Shown here: piece by piece, positions 63,014 to 64,000 of the stretch
How positions within the stretch are numbered: position 1 is the first letter of the stretch
Layout: each line of letters opens with the position of its first letter
Assembly: GCF_014397245.1 (NCBI RefSeq)
Contig: NZ_JACLHY010000003.1
Coordinates: 186,001 to 250,000, forward strand
Reading direction: 5' to 3'
Source: Arenibacter arenosicollis
GTDB taxonomy: Bacteria; Bacteroidota; Bacteroidia; Flavobacteriales; Flavobacteriaceae
DNA length: 64,000 nt
The notes under the pieces: generated by a model
Told to the model about the DNA's origin: nothing
The model's database searches: none
What the model saw: only the letters and a program-made list of their open reading frames with translations
Translations under genes and position numbers: made by a program

Positions 63014-64000
63014 TTTTCTCTAAGGTTTGTTTTAGTATTTTGCCCACTTTTCGGTAACCTTTTGCGTTGGGGTGCAAGCCATCCGAAAAAAGACTGGCAT
63101 CAATTTTCTGATCCTTGTCCAAAAGAACCACACCAATATCCGCATAAGCCACATTTTTAGAGGTCGCCAATGCTGCTATTCCAGTATTTAAATTACGCAT
63201 ACGCTCCTCTTTGTCTACCCTTGGAAACAACCCCAGCAATAACAGTCGCGCATTAGGCTGTCTTTCCTTTATGGCACTGATCACCATTTCCAATCCACTG
63301 AGAATCTCTTCATCTGTATTGAGGTGTTCATTGTTGGTGCCGATCATCAGGACTATTTGCTCAGCTTCAAAGCCATCCAATTCATCGTGATATATTCTCC
63401 AAAGCACGTTTTCCACTCTATCCCAACCAAAGCCAAAATTCCTTATCTGTAAATCCTCCAAATAGGTTTTCCATGAATCGGCTCCATTGCTTAAGTTGGC
63501 TTTTGGGCTACCGCCCCAATAATGGGTTATACTATTTCCGAAAAAACATATTTTTGGAGCAGCTTCCTTATTCATTTTCAATAACTCTTGATGGCGACCC
63601 TCCCAAGGATACATTTCTGGCTCCCTTGCTTGGGTTACAGGAATCGTTGTAGAAAGGACACCTACAGGTTCCTTTATTACTTGGCGTACTTTCTTTTCAT
63701 ATGCCACGGCATATTCCATCATCCCCAAATCGGTGGGATGGGTACCATCTACAAAACTCTCCATGGACAGATTCAGCTCTTCATTGGTCAATAAATGAAT
63801 ATCCTTTATACCCTCGTCCTCCAATTGAGCAAATGCCTCCTTGGCCATTCTATTTAAATCGGTATAGGTTTTAAAACGTTCACTGTCTACGGCACCATCA
63901 GAATAACCGTCGTGCTCCACCAACAAAATTGGCGCTGAGGGACGCTTTGTCCTTAACTGTTTCACCCCGGAAATAAGAAGTTGCCGTACCTCGTCCAACG
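63003..64000 (-). CDS. Tandem-domain SGNH/GDSL hydrolase (5' end beyond window)
   Basis: At least 332 codons; the reading frame continues past the right edge. It contains the last part of one SGNH domain (LLVEHDGYSDGAV, then the catalytic Asp-His block DGTHPTDLGMMEYA) and then a complete second one with ICFFGNSITHYWGG (Ser), GFGWDRVENVLWRI (Gly), MIGTNNEHLN (Asn) and SDGLHPNAKGY (Asp, His). The two-domain layout suggests an esterase that deacetylates or demethylates glycans in concert with the GH27 enzyme. Substrate unknown. Confidence 0.88.
   Translation of the reverse strand, partial: LDEVRQLLISGVKQLRTKRPSAPILLVEHDGYSDGAVDSERFKTYTDLNRMAKEAFAQLEDEGIKDIHLLTNEELNLSMESFVDGTHPTDLGMMEYAVAYEKKVRQVIKEPVGVLSTTIPVTQAREPEMYPWEGRHQELLKMNKEAAPKICFFGNSITHYWGGSPKANLSNGADSWKTYLEDLQIRNFGFGWDRVENVLWRIYHDELDGFEAEQIVLMIGTNNEHLNTDEEILSGLEMVISAIKERQPNARLLLLGLFPRVDKEERMRNLNTGIAALATSKNVAYADIGVVLLDKDQKIDASLFSDGLHPNAKGYRKVGKILKQTLEKNAN

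Noticed and set aside
1-64000. tRNA, rRNA, CRISPR, transposase, phage genes
   Set aside because: I looked through the gaps and coding regions and saw none; a covariance-model scan would be decisive for small RNAs.

Overview
The window is one continuous stretch of chromosome from a member of the Bacteroidota, most likely a marine Flavobacteriaceae (Maribacter, Zobellia or Arenibacter type; this is inference). Signs are: AT-rich DNA, few Shine-Dalgarno sites, many exact copies of the Bacteroidota -7 promoter element TAnnTTTG, a giant hybrid two-component system, DUF3078, DUF3109 and DUF6503 proteins, and a DUF1080/GMC sugar-oxidation cluster. I see no tRNA, rRNA, CRISPR array, prophage or transposase. 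All large genes look intact except the two cut by the window edges (tadA at the left, an SGNH hydrolase at the right).

Layout. 1-4655: housekeeping (tadA, dxs, DUF3078, dgt). 4656-9272: a phosphate block with a phosphate-selective porin, a PiT transporter carrying a PhoU-like tail, and a LolA-like secreted protein; 11-bp-phased repeats resembling Pho boxes lie before both phosphate genes. 9274-11420: nadD, gmk, yicC. 11507-24391: a sugar-oxidation locus with two DUF1080 lipoproteins, three TIM-barrel isomerases/epimerases, two GMC oxidoreductases, a gluconate-2-dehydrogenase small subunit, a Gfo/Idh oxidoreductase and an MFS permease. It reads as a 3-keto-glycoside route: oxidation in the periplasm, cleavage of the 3-keto sugar, import, and reduction. 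24392-24877 is a gene-poor gap holding two tandem, same-length 28-codon membrane microprotein reading frames, each with its own RNA structures. 24878-28474: class Ia ribonucleotide reductase (nrdA, nrdB).

28475-34195: an orphan hybrid two-component regulator (1349 aa) between two long gaps; one gap holds a 30-codon hydrophobic reading frame, the other a 19-bp perfect inverted repeat pair. 34196-36924: a LytTR response regulator and its TPR histidine kinase. 36914-44312: mixed small operons (DUF3109, MarC, S41 protease, dCMP deaminase, HupE/UreJ, TerB-DnaJ, bacilliredoxin, PlsC, HD hydrolase). 44339-46134: an ECF sigma factor with a C-terminal extension and its YCII/DGPF partner. 46224-51960: radical SAM, a secreted unknown, enoyl-CoA hydratase, an NtrY-like kinase, HemJ. 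52223-61724: TspO-like protein, MATE pump, ferrochelatase, MscS channel, a 1176-aa TraB/GumN protein, a DUF1460 amidase-like protein. 61727-64000: a GH27 alpha-galactosidase and a tandem-domain SGNH hydrolase, apparently the edge of another glycan-use operon.

The most interesting points are the paired 28-aa microproteins, the Pho-box-like repeats with an associated inverted repeat, and the 3-keto-glycoside locus with two GMC enzymes but only one small subunit.
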